Notes under the pieces: generated by a model
The model's database searches: none
Told to the model about the DNA's origin: nothing
What the model saw: the letters and a program-made list of their open reading frames with translations, nothing else
Shown here: in pieces, positions 17,312-26,138 of the stretch
Numbering within the stretch: position 1 is the first letter of the stretch
Layout of the letters: every line of letters starts with the position of its first letter
Source of the DNA: Candidatus Lindowbacteria bacterium RIFCSPLOWO2_12_FULL_62_27
GTDB lineage: Bacteria; Lindowbacteria; 2-12-FULL-62-27
Direction of reading: 5' to 3'
DNA length: 64,000 nucleotides
Assembly (NCBI GenBank): GCA_001784175.1
Contig: MFPR01000004.1
Span: forward strand, 434,001-498,000
Translations under genes and position numbers: made by a program

Positions 17312-17967
17312 GCGCCTTCCTGGAAACAGTTCTTTCTTGGTGTATGAGGTGTCCGATAAACGTACACGCTGAATTCAAACGGCATCACGCCCGCGCGGAC
17401 TTCGTAGTCGTGCCGAAGCACGACACAGGGGCTCAATGTCTCCTTGCAATAGGAAAAAACGCGGCCCGGGTCCACATACCATAGGTCCGGCGAGAAGTGA
17501 TCGACGTAGGTCGAGAGCAAATTGAACGCCAGAACGCGTCGGACGCCGGGGAAAACCCTGCCGCACACTCGCGTGAAGAATTCCCAGTTGGCCGTCCGCC
17601 GGTTGTTAAACACTCCGCTGATGCAGGCGACATCACAGGGCGCCGCCAGGCCCTCCTCGGCAACGTCACGGACTTCGAAGGTCGCTTCCGGATATTTGCG
17701 CCGGGCATGCGCGATGACGCCGGGAACGACGTCATAGCCCGTGTAGGCCCCTCGAAAATCGGCGGCCCGCAAAAAGGCGTACAACTGTCCCGGCCCGCAG
17801 CCGACATCCGCCACGACAGACTGGCGCATGTCGATCACTTCGGACAAAATCTTGAACCGGCTGTACTGGGACTCCCGGCTTGCCCATTGCGACGCCTCGG
17901 GGGCATCGCCATACTGTTCGAACAGGCGGGCGTAATGGTCCCGGATCAGACAGGTGTCGGTGTTCAT
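17296..17967 (-). CDS. Class I SAM-dependent methyltransferase
   Basis: A 223-residue class I methyltransferase. Motif I is VVADVGCGPGQLYAFL (about 50-65), followed by YTGYDVVPGVIAHAR (post-I acidic residue) and DVACISGVFN (motif IV region). It probably methylates a sugar hydroxyl or amine, given the locus, but the substrate is not readable. The ATG at 17967 overlaps the TGA of the upstream methyltransferase (ATGA), so the two are translationally coupled. Two methyltransferases in tandem suggest two sequential methylations or a capping pair. The 3' end overlaps the convergent radical-SAM-like gene by 16 bases. Confidence 0.8.
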   Translation of the reverse strand: MNTDTCLIRDHYARLFEQYGDAPEASQWASRESQYSRFKILSEVIDMRQSVVADVGCGPGQLYAFLRAADFRGAYTGYDVVPGVIAHARRKYPEATFEVRDVAEEGLAAPCDVACISGVFNNRRTANWEFFTRVCGRVFPGVRRVLAFNLLSTYVDHFSPDLWYVDPGRVFSYCKETLSPCVVLRHDYEVRAGVMPFEFSVYVYRTPHTPRKNCFQEGAQSTG

Positions 17968-18758
17968 GAATGACCCGGGATTGTGTAAAGCACGTTAAAG
18001 CGGCACCCGAAATAGGGATTCCGCTCATGCACGTCACAAATCTGCGTCGTCAAGCCATGCTCCTCGCCAAAACGAAGGAATTCCTCCCTGCAGAAAAAAT
18101 AACATCCAACCTTCGGCTCAATGCCCCACACGGCTCTCTTGTACCAGAGAAGGATCCGCCTGAATAGACTTGATTTCACCTGCGGGCGCCGGGCCGGGCC
18201 GTAGCGACGGTCCAAGTCCTCGGCGACGGCCGCAAGGCGACGGCCGAAGGATTCGGTCATGGACCGGTCGTTGATCCCGCCGATCAGCATCTTTCCACCG
18301 GGCCGGGTCACCCGCATCATCTCGCTCATGATCTGCCGCACAATTCTGAAAGCCGGGACGTTCGTAAGGACGTCATAACAAAGAACCCGGTCGAAATGGC
18401 GGGCTGGAAAATCCAGACGGGCGGCGTCCATCACCTGAAACTCCGCGCCCGCCAGCCGGCGGGACCGCGCCAGGCCAACGGCGGCCCTCGACACATCGAT
18501 CCCTGAATAGGACCCGACGTGGCGCGACAGCCCCGCCGTCAACAGGCCGGCCGCGCATCCAACTTCAAGCATGGCGTGACTCGGGGACAGTTCCAGCTGC
18601 CGGCGGATCGATTCGATCACATCGTCCAGAAAATCCTGCCGGCCCCACACCCGCACATCCTTCCCGCTGACATGGCAAAGATCTTCAACGCTTGGTGGAA
18701 CCGAAATGCCAATCGCCCGCAGATCATAAAACGCCGTCAACGACCCCAGCCATCTCAT
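17964..18758 (-). CDS. Class I SAM-dependent methyltransferase
   Basis: A methyltransferase of about 264 residues with motif I MLEVGCAAGLLTAGL, SGIDVSRAAVGLAR, and a motif IV region FDRVLCYDVLTNV, followed by MMRVTRPGGKMLIGG. It is of the ubiquinone/menaquinone-biosynthesis-like superfamily often seen as sugar O-methyltransferases. The start is uncertain: ATG 18758 is used; GTG 18803 and an open frame to 18929 are possible, but the latter would run into the divergent promoter region. First gene of a two-gene unit with 17296-17967. Confidence 0.75.
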   Translation of the reverse strand: MRWLGSLTAFYDLRAIGISVPPSVEDLCHVSGKDVRVWGRQDFLDDVIESIRRQLELSPSHAMLEVGCAAGLLTAGLSRHVGSYSGIDVSRAAVGLARSRRLAGAEFQVMDAARLDFPARHFDRVLCYDVLTNVPAFRIVRQIMSEMMRVTRPGGKMLIGGINDRSMTESFGRRLAAVAEDLDRRYGPARRPQVKSSLFRRILLWYKRAVWGIEPKVGCYFFCREEFLRFGEEHGLTTQICDVHERNPYFGCRFNVLYTIPGHS

Positions 18759-18810
18759 CGCTGCGCGCTGACTGTGCCACGCAACCGGTGGAATTTCAAC
18801 CACACGAGAG

Positions 18811-18839
18811 TAGACGGGATTGTCCGGAAATGGTAAAGA
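18811..18839 (+). promoter_or_regulatory. Putative promoter, leaderless spacing, for the GSCFA gene
   Basis: TAGACG (18811-18816), a 17-base spacer and TAAAGA (18834-18839) end 10 bases before the ATG at 18850, the same geometry seen at several other first genes in the window. This is the reason for choosing 18850 as start of the GSCFA gene. Confidence 0.4.
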
Positions 18840-18849
18840 CGGGCCGCCG

Positions 18850-20196
18850 ATGAGCAACGGGTTCGCAGATGCAGGGCGTCGTGGCCAGAACAGTGTGAAA
18901 ACTGCCGCGATCCGCAGACCAGCCGACAAGGGAGCGCGCAGACGGATGGACGAGCAGGCACAAGCGCCTCTGGACCTGTCGGGGCCGGAGGTCTGGCGCG
19001 ATCCCCGCTATCACACGATCATCTTGGAAGGGCTCAGGCGCGACGGGCTCGGCGCCGATGCAATCGAGCCGGTTCGCATGGCGTTTGCGGAGGGGGCGAT
19101 CGGCTCGAACGAGGACCTCTACGAGGCGATCGATCGGATCGCTTCCGGGATGCCGGCGGCGCGGCGGGATGCGGCCGCCGCCGTTCTGCGCCACCTTCGA
19201 GGCGTCGCGGCCGTCAACGCCGCATCCTACCGAATCGCGACAGCGGAGGACGCCCGGACCGTCCATTGGCCGAACGCGCGGGATGTTCTCGAAAGAGACT
19301 CCGAGGCATACGTGGACATCCACGCCGACCTTTTTTATCGAACGTGTCATGCCTTCATCACGCGCAGTACGCCCATTGGCAGTGCAGGATCCTGTTTTGC
19401 GAAGCGTATCGCACAACACCTTCAGATGTGGGGATACAACTACGTGATCGAAGAAGACGACCTTCCTGAGGGATATCCGCTCGAGAGCCTGACCGACACG
19501 GAATATCGCATGGCGCCCGCACGAATGGGAACGCTGTTCAACGTGCAGAGCATGCTGCAGATGGTCGAGAGGGCGTTCGGCAGCCGTCGGCCGGATATGC
19601 TGATTTCGACCCATTCGGACGGCGCATGGCTGGATCCATTCCGGTACGTGCGCTCGCGCTACAGTGACACCCGCGGGTATGTCGATGACTATGAGCGCCA
19701 CAGCCGCGCCCTGAACCGGGCGCTCCTGCGATGCGAGGTGTTCGTTTTTACGCTGGGCCTGACCGAAGCGTGGTACTTCGCACATTCTGGAGACTACACG
19801 AGCGTCACGCCCTGCAACAGGATTAACCCGCTCCTCTTGCGGATGAAGACGCTTTCGGTCGAGGAGAACGTGGCGGCGCTGGAATCGATGTACGAACTCT
19901 ACCGCAGCCACCGCCCGGACATTAAATTCATCATCAGCGTCTCTCCCATTCCGCTTCGGCGGACATTCTCAAAGGACCACCACATCGTGGTGGCAAACAA
20001 TCTGTCGAAGGCGACGCTGGTTGTCGCGGCGCACAGGTTTGTGGACCGGCACCCCGGCCGCGCGTATTACTTTCCCGCGTATGAGATGGTGATGTACGGA
20101 GCGAAGGATCCGTGGGAGGCCGACCGGCGGCACGTGACGAAGGATGCGGTCAGCCGCGTGATGTCGCTCTTTCGCGCCATGTTTCTGGCCGAGTGA
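18850..20196 (+). CDS. GSCFA-domain protein
   Basis: A protein of up to 448 residues containing the GSCFA domain, named after its GSCFA sequence, seen here as SAGSCFAKRIAQHL. Further family features are FVFTLGLTEAWYF, IISVSPIPLRRTFS and a closing RHVTKDAVSRVM. The family resembles SGNH/GDSL esterase-like hydrolases and is frequent in polysaccharide loci; the reaction is unproven, with an acyl esterase or acyltransferase a reasonable inference. The start is either ATG 18850 (favoured by the promoter position) or ATG 18946 (preceded by GGAG); the intervening residues are low-complexity and basic. It is followed 20 bases later by a methyltransferase gene. Confidence 0.75.
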   Translation: MSNGFADAGRRGQNSVKTAAIRRPADKGARRRMDEQAQAPLDLSGPEVWRDPRYHTIILEGLRRDGLGADAIEPVRMAFAEGAIGSNEDLYEAIDRIASGMPAARRDAAAAVLRHLRGVAAVNAASYRIATAEDARTVHWPNARDVLERDSEAYVDIHADLFYRTCHAFITRSTPIGSAGSCFAKRIAQHLQMWGYNYVIEEDDLPEGYPLESLTDTEYRMAPARMGTLFNVQSMLQMVERAFGSRRPDMLISTHSDGAWLDPFRYVRSRYSDTRGYVDDYERHSRALNRALLRCEVFVFTLGLTEAWYFAHSGDYTSVTPCNRINPLLLRMKTLSVEENVAALESMYELYRSHRPDIKFIISVSPIPLRRTFSKDHHIVVANNLSKATLVVAAHRFVDRHPGRAYYFPAYEMVMYGAKDPWEADRRHVTKDAVSRVMSLFRAMFLAE

Positions 20197-20216
20197 GCGG
20201 CGGGGATGAATGCCCG

Positions 20217-20900
20217 ATGATGTTTGAGGAATCCCAGTGCCCCACCGACAGGAAGCTCTGGAACTTTTCAAAGTACGTGCGACGCCAGTCGATTGCCAGA
20301 TTCCTCGTTTTTTATGAGATTTTCAAGCGGATCATCGACGTCAAAGGCTCGATTGTCGAATGCGGCATCCATCATGGCGGAGGGTTGATGACATGGGCCA
20401 AGCTGTCGAGTACGCTGGAACCCTACAATTACCATCGAAAGATCATCGGGTTTGACACCTTTGACGGATTTCCAAGCGTGAATCCGGTGGATGGGAGCCG
20501 GCCGGAGGCCAGGGTGGGGATGTTCCGGGAATCGTACGACATTTACGTCGAACTGACCGGCTGCATCAAGGAATACGACGCGAACCGTTTCCTCAATGAC
20601 ATACCGAAGATTGATCTGGTGAAGGGCGACGCCAATGAAACCATTCCACGCTACGTCGACGAAAACAAGCATCTGCTGGTGGCCCTCCTTTATCTCGATT
20701 TCGACATCTACCAGCCGACCGTCACTGCGCTCAAGACGTTCCTGCCAAGGATGCCGAAGGGTGCGGTGATCGCATTTGATGAAGTGGACAACCCGCACTG
20801 GCCCGGAGAAACGGCGGCCCTGCTCGACTGCATGGATTTAAGCACGCATCGTCTCGAATGCGCGCCGTTTGAACCGAACGTTTCCTGGATCGTGTTGTAG
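20217..20900 (+). CDS. TylF/macrocin O-methyltransferase-like protein
   Basis: A 227-residue protein of the TylF-like family of metal-dependent sugar O-methyltransferases. Evidence is GSIVECGIHHGGGLMTWAK (SAM site), IIGFDTFDGFPSV, DLVKGDANETIP, LLYLDFDIYQPTVTAL and a late AVIAFDEVDNPHWPGE, matching the family's acidic metal-binding residues. Start ATG 20217 follows a purine-rich GGCGGGGATGA. It is co-transcribed with the GSCFA gene (20-base gap) and the SpsF-like gene (29-base gap). It most likely methylates a hydroxyl of a nucleotide-bound or glycan sugar; the precise position is unknown. Confidence 0.75.
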   Translation: MMFEESQCPTDRKLWNFSKYVRRQSIARFLVFYEIFKRIIDVKGSIVECGIHHGGGLMTWAKLSSTLEPYNYHRKIIGFDTFDGFPSVNPVDGSRPEARVGMFRESYDIYVELTGCIKEYDANRFLNDIPKIDLVKGDANETIPRYVDENKHLLVALLYLDFDIYQPTVTALKTFLPRMPKGAVIAFDEVDNPHWPGETAALLDCMDLSTHRLECAPFEPNVSWIVL

Positions 20901-20929
20901 CCGTTTCCCGGCCGAACAACAGGTGCGCG

Positions 20930-21679
20930 ATGGCTGAGACGGAATCCCATGGCCACGAAATCGTCTGCATCATCCAGGCCCGCGTCCGGTCCGCGCGCCT
21001 TCCCGGGAAAGTGCTCAAGGAGGTGGCCGGAAAAACGGTCCTGGAGCACTTGATTTCGAGGGTCCAATCCGCCCGGCGGGTCGATCGGATCATTTTGGCG
21101 ACGGGCGCGGATGTGGCCAACCGCCCCTTGGAGAAAATCGCGGATGCTTCAGGCGTCTCGTTTTTTTCGGGCAGCGAGACGGACGTGCTGGACCGATATT
21201 ACCGGGCGGTCCAACGGTTTCGTCTGGAAGGCGCGCGCGGCGTGGTGCGAATCACGGGAGATTGCCCGCTGATTGATCCGGCGGTGGTCGATGCCGTCAT
21301 CCGTCATTATCTGGACCACGATTTGGATTACGTTTCAAACACGGTTCCGCCTGCGTATCCGGACGGCCTGGACACAGAGGTTTTCAGTTTTCGGTCGCTT
21401 GAAACGGCATGGCGGGAGGCGGCGGCGCCGTATGACAGAGAGCATGTCACGCCGTACATCACCGGCTGCGGCAGGTTCGCTCTGGGAAACGTCGCCTGCG
21501 AGCAGGATTTGTCTCATGAGCGGTGGACCCTGGACTATCCGGAGGACTGGGAGTTGATTCGAAGGATCTTCGAACGTTTTTCCGGGCCTTTCGGGATGAC
21601 GGACATCCTGAAATACAGGATGGAACAGCCCGCGCTGTTCCTCGCCAATCAGCGTCTCCGGGCCGTTCCTTTCACGTAG
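20930..21679 (+). CDS. SpsF-like acylneuraminate/glycan cytidylyltransferase
   Basis: A 249-residue nucleotidyltransferase with IVCIIQARVRSARLPGKVL (CTP-binding signature of the NeuA/SpsF/KdsB superfamily), ITGDCPLIDPAVVDAVI (metal motif) and GLDTEVFSFRSLETA. Members of the SpsF branch work in spore-coat and nonulosonic-acid pathways. Because NeuB, PseG and PseB homologues are elsewhere in the window, it is a candidate CMP-nonulosonate synthetase, although it is not adjacent to them. The ATG at 20930 lies 29 bases after the methyltransferase stop. The 3' end overlaps the convergent aminotransferase gene by 8 bases. Confidence 0.78.
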   Translation: MAETESHGHEIVCIIQARVRSARLPGKVLKEVAGKTVLEHLISRVQSARRVDRIILATGADVANRPLEKIADASGVSFFSGSETDVLDRYYRAVQRFRLEGARGVVRITGDCPLIDPAVVDAVIRHYLDHDLDYVSNTVPPAYPDGLDTEVFSFRSLETAWREAAAPYDREHVTPYITGCGRFALGNVACEQDLSHERWTLDYPEDWELIRRIFERFSGPFGMTDILKYRMEQPALFLANQRLRAVPFT

Positions 21680-23063
21680 ACCCCCGGCACTCGCGCTCCA
21701 GGGGACAGGGCATCGCCGGGCAGACTTGGGCGCAGCCATTGTATTTTCGGAACACGGGCCGGATCGGCCGCCCCACCAGATATTTTTCCATGCCCTGATC
21801 CAGCGCATCCCGATACACCGCGCACGACGCCTCAAAGGCCGACACGATCTGCGACACGTCCTCGTCCGTGTGCGTGTAACAGGGAAGAAAATATCCGTGG
21901 AACAACACGCCGCGGCCAATCATTTCCTGCATGAGGAGCGTCTTGAACGCCGGCGACGGCCGGCCGGCGCCGTCCAGACAGACGGAAACGATCCGCCAGG
22001 AGGAGGCGTGGATTTCGAGGAAGTCCGACACGCGGGCCGCGGCTGCCGCCGAACGCATTCCCGCCGCGACAGACTCGACCCGCTGCCGGTGCCGGCTCAG
22101 GACGTCCCTGGTCTGAAATTCCCGAAGCACCGCTTGGCCGGCCGCCAGTCCCGTTGTTTCACCACCGTGGGTGGTTGAAATGAGAAACACCCGGGGCGCG
22201 ATCTCCTGCCGGATCCCCCCCAGATCCATGATGCCGGCGCGGCCGGTCAGGGCGCAAATCGAAAACCCGTTCCCGATGGCCTTGCCCCATGCCACCAGAT
22301 CCGGCTCAAGCCCATGACGCGCGTGTGCGCCAGGCCAGCCCGCGCGGAACCCCGTGACCATCTCGTCGACAATGAAGACCGCACCGTGCCGGCGCGCCAA
22401 TTTCTGCGCTTCACGGAGCGCGCCCGGCGGCGAGGAGCAAATCTCCTCGGGCTCCGTGATGACGCAGGCGATCCGCCCGGGGTGATCGGAAAAAAGCCGT
22501 TCCAGCGTTTCCGGGTGCGTTGAATCGTACGTCAGGGAAAGCGCACGGGTCGAGTCCGGCACGCCGCTCTTGCAAACCGTCGACCCGATGAACCAGTCGT
22601 CGTAACTGTAAAACGGATGATTGCCCGGAAACGCCACGAGGTCCCGGCCGGTGAAAGCCCGCGATAGCTTGACGGCGGCCGTCGTCACGGTCGAGCCATT
22701 CTTCGAAAATTTGATCCGTTCCGCGCCCGGCACCGCGCTCAGAAACTCCCTCGCAAACTCCAGCTCGATGACGGCCGGCCGCTGAAAATTCACGCCCAGA
22801 TCAAGTTGTTTCCGGACCGCGCTCAGCACCGGCTCATACGCGTGGCCGAGACTGACGGAGCCCAGTCCCAGCGCGCAGTCGACATACTCGTTGCCGTCCA
22901 GATCCCACACCCGACCGTGTTTGCCGCGGGCGATCGCCGCCGGCGACAGCTCCGGAAACTGGTCGTCCCCCTTCGAATAGGTATGCGCGCCGCCGGGGAT
23001 CCGCTCATGAACTTCCCGACGGTACGCAACGGAGCGGGTAAAGGACCGGGCAGGAAGGGCCAT
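21672..23063 (-). CDS. Class III (glutamate-1-semialdehyde-type) PLP aminotransferase with Cys-rich tail
   Basis: A 463-residue PLP enzyme. GSA-aminomutase-like features are RIPGGAHTYSKG, FSKNGSTVTTAAVKLSRA, FIVDEMVTGFRAGWPG and the PLP lysine in AWGKAIGNG (Lys261). In sugar loci this class aminates keto-sugars or carries out isomerisations. The last 25 residues are odd: four cysteines (444, 448, 453, 459) in a short tail that is not part of the usual fold and could bind a metal or cluster. Start ATG 23063 overlaps the TGA of the aldo/keto reductase (ATGA); a longer open frame upstream lies over that gene. Last gene of the minus-strand unit from 27163. Confidence 0.8.
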   Translation of the reverse strand: MALPARSFTRSVAYRREVHERIPGGAHTYSKGDDQFPELSPAAIARGKHGRVWDLDGNEYVDCALGLGSVSLGHAYEPVLSAVRKQLDLGVNFQRPAVIELEFAREFLSAVPGAERIKFSKNGSTVTTAAVKLSRAFTGRDLVAFPGNHPFYSYDDWFIGSTVCKSGVPDSTRALSLTYDSTHPETLERLFSDHPGRIACVITEPEEICSSPPGALREAQKLARRHGAVFIVDEMVTGFRAGWPGAHARHGLEPDLVAWGKAIGNGFSICALTGRAGIMDLGGIRQEIAPRVFLISTTHGGETTGLAAGQAVLREFQTRDVLSRHRQRVESVAAGMRSAAAAARVSDFLEIHASSWRIVSVCLDGAGRPSPAFKTLLMQEMIGRGVLFHGYFLPCYTHTDEDVSQIVSAFEASCAVYRDALDQGMEKYLVGRPIRPVFRKYNGCAQVCPAMPCPLERECRGST

Positions 23064-23923
23064 CAGAGCCGGGCCGGCCATCGGTCCGGATCGGCCCACG
23101 CGTCCTCCGGACAGGCGAATTCCTCCAGGGCGGCAAGTTGCCGGTCGTCCAACCGGGGACGGCGGGCTGCGCGGCCCGCCACTTCCAGTTCCTCCGTGCG
23201 GCCGATGCCGACCAGCACCACATCGGCGGGAGAATCCAGCGCGAAACGAATGGCCAGTTCCGGCAACGTCATGTCCCATTCCGCAGCCAGCCGATCCAGC
23301 CGGTTCAATCGCGTCTTCATCTCGCATTCATCTCCAAGGATGGAATTCCGGCGGTCCGTCAGAAGCCCTCGGCACAGGACGGTACGCGCCACAACCTCCG
23401 GGGAGCCGCGTTGGACCCGCTTGAGGGCGGGGATCACGGATGGATTCAGAATGCTGTATTCGACTTGAACCACATCACACCAGGACGATTCAATCGCCAG
23501 CCGGGCGTCCTCGACGCCGTAGGTGGAGGCGCCGATCCGGCGGGCCAGGCCGCGGGATTTGATCTCCTGCATCTCCTGAATCACATCGCGTGCCGTAAGA
23601 TCCACCCGCGTCGCGCTGTGAAGGAGGAGCGTATCGATCCGGTCCAGCCGAAGCCGGCCCAGCGAAGCCTTGAGACGCGCCATGAGCGGCCCGGCGGTCA
23701 GCTTGGTGCAGATTCGGACATTCCCTCGCAGCATCCGTTCCGCGGATTCCCCCAGGATTCGCTCGCTGTCCCCATAATCCGATGCGGTGTCGATATAGCC
23801 GACGCCCGACGCGACGGCTTGTTCAATGATTTGAACCGTCGTTGTCCGGCCGGTTTCAACCGGCCAGCCATATTCTGGGGAAAACGGCGCGGTGCCAAGC
23901 CCGAGTATCGCGGCGCTCACCAC
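23063..23923 (-). CDS. Aldo/keto reductase
   Basis: A 286-residue NAD(P)H-dependent AKR-family oxidoreductase. The catalytic tetrad residues are visible in order: Asp and Tyr in YIDTASDYGDSERILG, Lys in ICTKLT and His in DTLLLHSAT. The cofactor-binding C-terminus has VLVGIGRTEELEV. Translation begins at a GTG immediately after the sulfotransferase TGA (GTG 23923 or 23920). Neighbours (aminotransferase, sulfotransferase) suggest it reduces a keto-sugar intermediate or acts with the aminotransferase. Cytoplasmic; substrate unknown. Confidence 0.82.
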   Translation of the reverse strand: MVSAAILGLGTAPFSPEYGWPVETGRTTTVQIIEQAVASGVGYIDTASDYGDSERILGESAERMLRGNVRICTKLTAGPLMARLKASLGRLRLDRIDTLLLHSATRVDLTARDVIQEMQEIKSRGLARRIGASTYGVEDARLAIESSWCDVVQVEYSILNPSVIPALKRVQRGSPEVVARTVLCRGLLTDRRNSILGDECEMKTRLNRLDRLAAEWDMTLPELAIRFALDSPADVVLVGIGRTEELEVAGRAARRPRLDDRQLAALEEFACPEDAWADPDRWPARL

Positions 23924-25138
23924 TCAACCACCGGCGGCCACGAGCCAATTGAAATACTCCGGCTCATGGAAAAACCGGGCGGCTTCATCCGACGGCGCGG
24001 TTCCTTTCCGGTAAAGCTTCAGCCGTCGGAGTTCGATGGTCCGGTGGTACAAACGCCACGGGGTGCTGTAGAAGAATCTGCCGCCGACGATCTGCCGGCA
24101 CCACGGACCCAGCCTGTCATAGGAAATATCATGCTGAAAAAGCAGGCCGACATCACCTGTCTCCACGGTTCGCGGATGAATATCACCGTAGCCGAGCGCA
24201 ATCATTTCGGGCAGGCAGAACTTCTCGATCTGAATCCGCAGCTCCTCCGATAGATACTGTTTCCATTTTTCCCTGAATTCGCCCGAAATTCCCCCCGGCT
24301 TCGCAGGCCCGGCAACTCCGCCCTTCTCCTGATAGCTGGTATTCGGCGCTTTGAATTTCCCGTGCACCATCGACTCCTCGTAAGGCACGCCGAGAAAATC
24401 CGCCACGTTCTTCAAGATCTCCGCCGGTTGGCTGACGAGGGCTTCGTACCGAACGGTGATCACCCGCCCCTTGAGCTCGCTTTCGGCCGTTTGATATTTC
24501 CAGGAATAGTAAACCGATTTGCGCCAGTCACGGATATTGAAGAGAAGCGGATAAGGCGAATCCGACATGAAATTGGAACTCACGACCGACCGGGGATCGC
24601 GCAGAATATGGATGAATTTCATGCCGGGAAACGTTCTCGACATCGGCAGGAAAAGCTGCTCGCACCAGGCGTCTTTGAAGCCGGCGTAAACGCACCCGTT
24701 CTTTTCCGAACCCCGGTAAAGCAGATTCATAATCTCGAGGAAGAGTCCGTCAAAAGACCGGGACGCGCAGGATTTGACAGGCTCCCGAATCTCCGGGCAA
24801 AAATATCCGCCCCGCCCGGAGATCCGCTCCAGAATCTCCCCCTTCAAAAAGTCCGGCAGGTCGTGCCTGAGGTCCGTGCGATCGACAAACTCGCGGACGC
24901 GGGGACTTCCCATGAAATAAAAATGATCGATCGGATAGGCGGCCTCCTTGATCACGCCGTGAATCCGGTGGTAGGCGAAATGCAGGAATCCCCTGAAAAA
25001 TTCCGCCAGCGGGTCCGGCGCGCAAATCATCCGGGGGTGCTGATTCAAACATTCGGCGATGAGCGTCGTCCCGCTTCGCGCCACACCGCTGACCATCACA
25101 AATTTGGAATGTTCGTTGAGGCGCGGGAGGTCATTCAT
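23924..25138 (-). CDS. PAPS-dependent sulfotransferase
   Basis: A 404-residue sulfotransferase of the Sulfotransfer_3 type, transferring sulfate from PAPS. The 5'-phosphosulfate loop is FVMVSGVARSGTTLIAE (about 13-29) and the 3'-phosphate motif is ILRDPRSVVSSNF (about 178-190). The ATG at 25138 overlaps the end of the FemAB-like gene; a longer frame to 25375 would be antisense-like sequence over that gene. Its presence suggests the surface glycan carries sulfate. It is followed with no gap by the aldo/keto reductase. No PAPS-synthesis genes are visible in the window. Confidence 0.85.
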   Translation of the reverse strand: MNDLPRLNEHSKFVMVSGVARSGTTLIAECLNQHPRMICAPDPLAEFFRGFLHFAYHRIHGVIKEAAYPIDHFYFMGSPRVREFVDRTDLRHDLPDFLKGEILERISGRGGYFCPEIREPVKSCASRSFDGLFLEIMNLLYRGSEKNGCVYAGFKDAWCEQLFLPMSRTFPGMKFIHILRDPRSVVSSNFMSDSPYPLLFNIRDWRKSVYYSWKYQTAESELKGRVITVRYEALVSQPAEILKNVADFLGVPYEESMVHGKFKAPNTSYQEKGGVAGPAKPGGISGEFREKWKQYLSEELRIQIEKFCLPEMIALGYGDIHPRTVETGDVGLLFQHDISYDRLGPWCRQIVGGRFFYSTPWRLYHRTIELRRLKLYRKGTAPSDEAARFFHEPEYFNWLVAAGG

Positions 25139-26138
25139 TAAACTGTTTCGTCCCCCGGAACCACGCCACCCGCCGGCCGCCGAACCCCGATTTGAACAGG
25201 GCGATGCTGGTTGCCTTCGCATCGCCGGTTTCTCCGGGAACCGGCTGCCAGCCCATGTCAAGAAACCGGTCCTCTCGGGAGCGGGCGTGTCGGAGGGCGG
25301 CCCAGATTCCATAATGCCCGTGGCCGCCATCCGGACCGGCGTCCGGATGTGTGGCGGACGAGGCGTAGTAAACATGTCCGTTGAATCTGTAAAACAGGGC
25401 GGCGACCGCCCATGCGCCTTCCGGATTCGTGACGGCGACGAGAAACGCCTGATCGGCGCGGATCATCTCATACATTGTCTCAAACGTGTTCCTCGGACGC
25501 GTGACGCGGCCGGCCGCGAGATGATGCAGGATCCGGTATTTTTCGCACGCCTCGTAATTCCAGTTCTCTCGATCGATGACGGTGACCGGGAATTTCTTCA
25601 TGGCCCGCGTGATCAGCGGCCTGTAACTCTTTCGTACCGCGCGCCAGAGCGTGTCTTCATCCTCCCGCAGATCAATCACGCGGCTGGCGGAGGACTCGTC
25701 CCGGAATCCGTGCATCTTCAGAAAATTGAACAGGGTTCTTCCCGAGACCAGCTCCACCGGTTCAATGGCGACCCTGTACCGTTCCGCCTGTTTTCTCGCC
25801 GCGAGATCCGACACTTCCGAGAAGATTTCCTCCTCCACCCGGGAACGCGCATTCGATGCCTCCGGCAGCGCGAAAATCGGCGCGGAGAGATAGTCGCCGC
25901 CGTAGGAGAATTCCAGTCCGCCATTGTTCCGGCAGAGATATACCGGCACGTAAGCAGCGAGTTCCCCGGAATCCAAATACGCAAGGAACGACAAATCCTC
26001 AACCCAGCGATTCCCCAGATAGAGATGGTCATACTCCCGGACCAGGGAACTGTAGAACGCGGTGGAACCCGGAATTTTCGCGATTTCCTTTTCGGCGAGG
26101 ACCGGAAACTGTTTGTCGTGTGCGAATATGAATTTCAT
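25131..26138 (-). CDS. FemAB/GNAT-like acyl- or aminoacyltransferase
   Basis: A 335-residue protein resembling the FemAB-like tandem-GNAT superfamily (Acetyltransf_6 type). Visible features are LSFLAYLDSGELAAYVPVYL, ARYR-like RAVRKSYRPLITRAMKK, FLVAVTNPEGAWAVAALFY and the typical C-terminal HGHYGIWAALRHAR ... DMGWQPVPGE and FKSGFGG. Family members transfer amino acids from aminoacyl-tRNA or acyl groups to amines or sugars; some are only linked to exopolysaccharide loci. The start at 26138 overlaps the FkbM gene's stop by 4 bases, and the stop overlaps the sulfotransferase start. A role in N-acylating the glycan is inference. Confidence 0.72.
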   Translation of the reverse strand: MKFIFAHDKQFPVLAEKEIAKIPGSTAFYSSLVREYDHLYLGNRWVEDLSFLAYLDSGELAAYVPVYLCRNNGGLEFSYGGDYLSAPIFALPEASNARSRVEEEIFSEVSDLAARKQAERYRVAIEPVELVSGRTLFNFLKMHGFRDESSASRVIDLREDEDTLWRAVRKSYRPLITRAMKKFPVTVIDRENWNYEACEKYRILHHLAAGRVTRPRNTFETMYEMIRADQAFLVAVTNPEGAWAVAALFYRFNGHVYYASSATHPDAGPDGGHGHYGIWAALRHARSREDRFLDMGWQPVPGETGDAKATSIALFKSGFGGRRVAWFRGTKQFNE

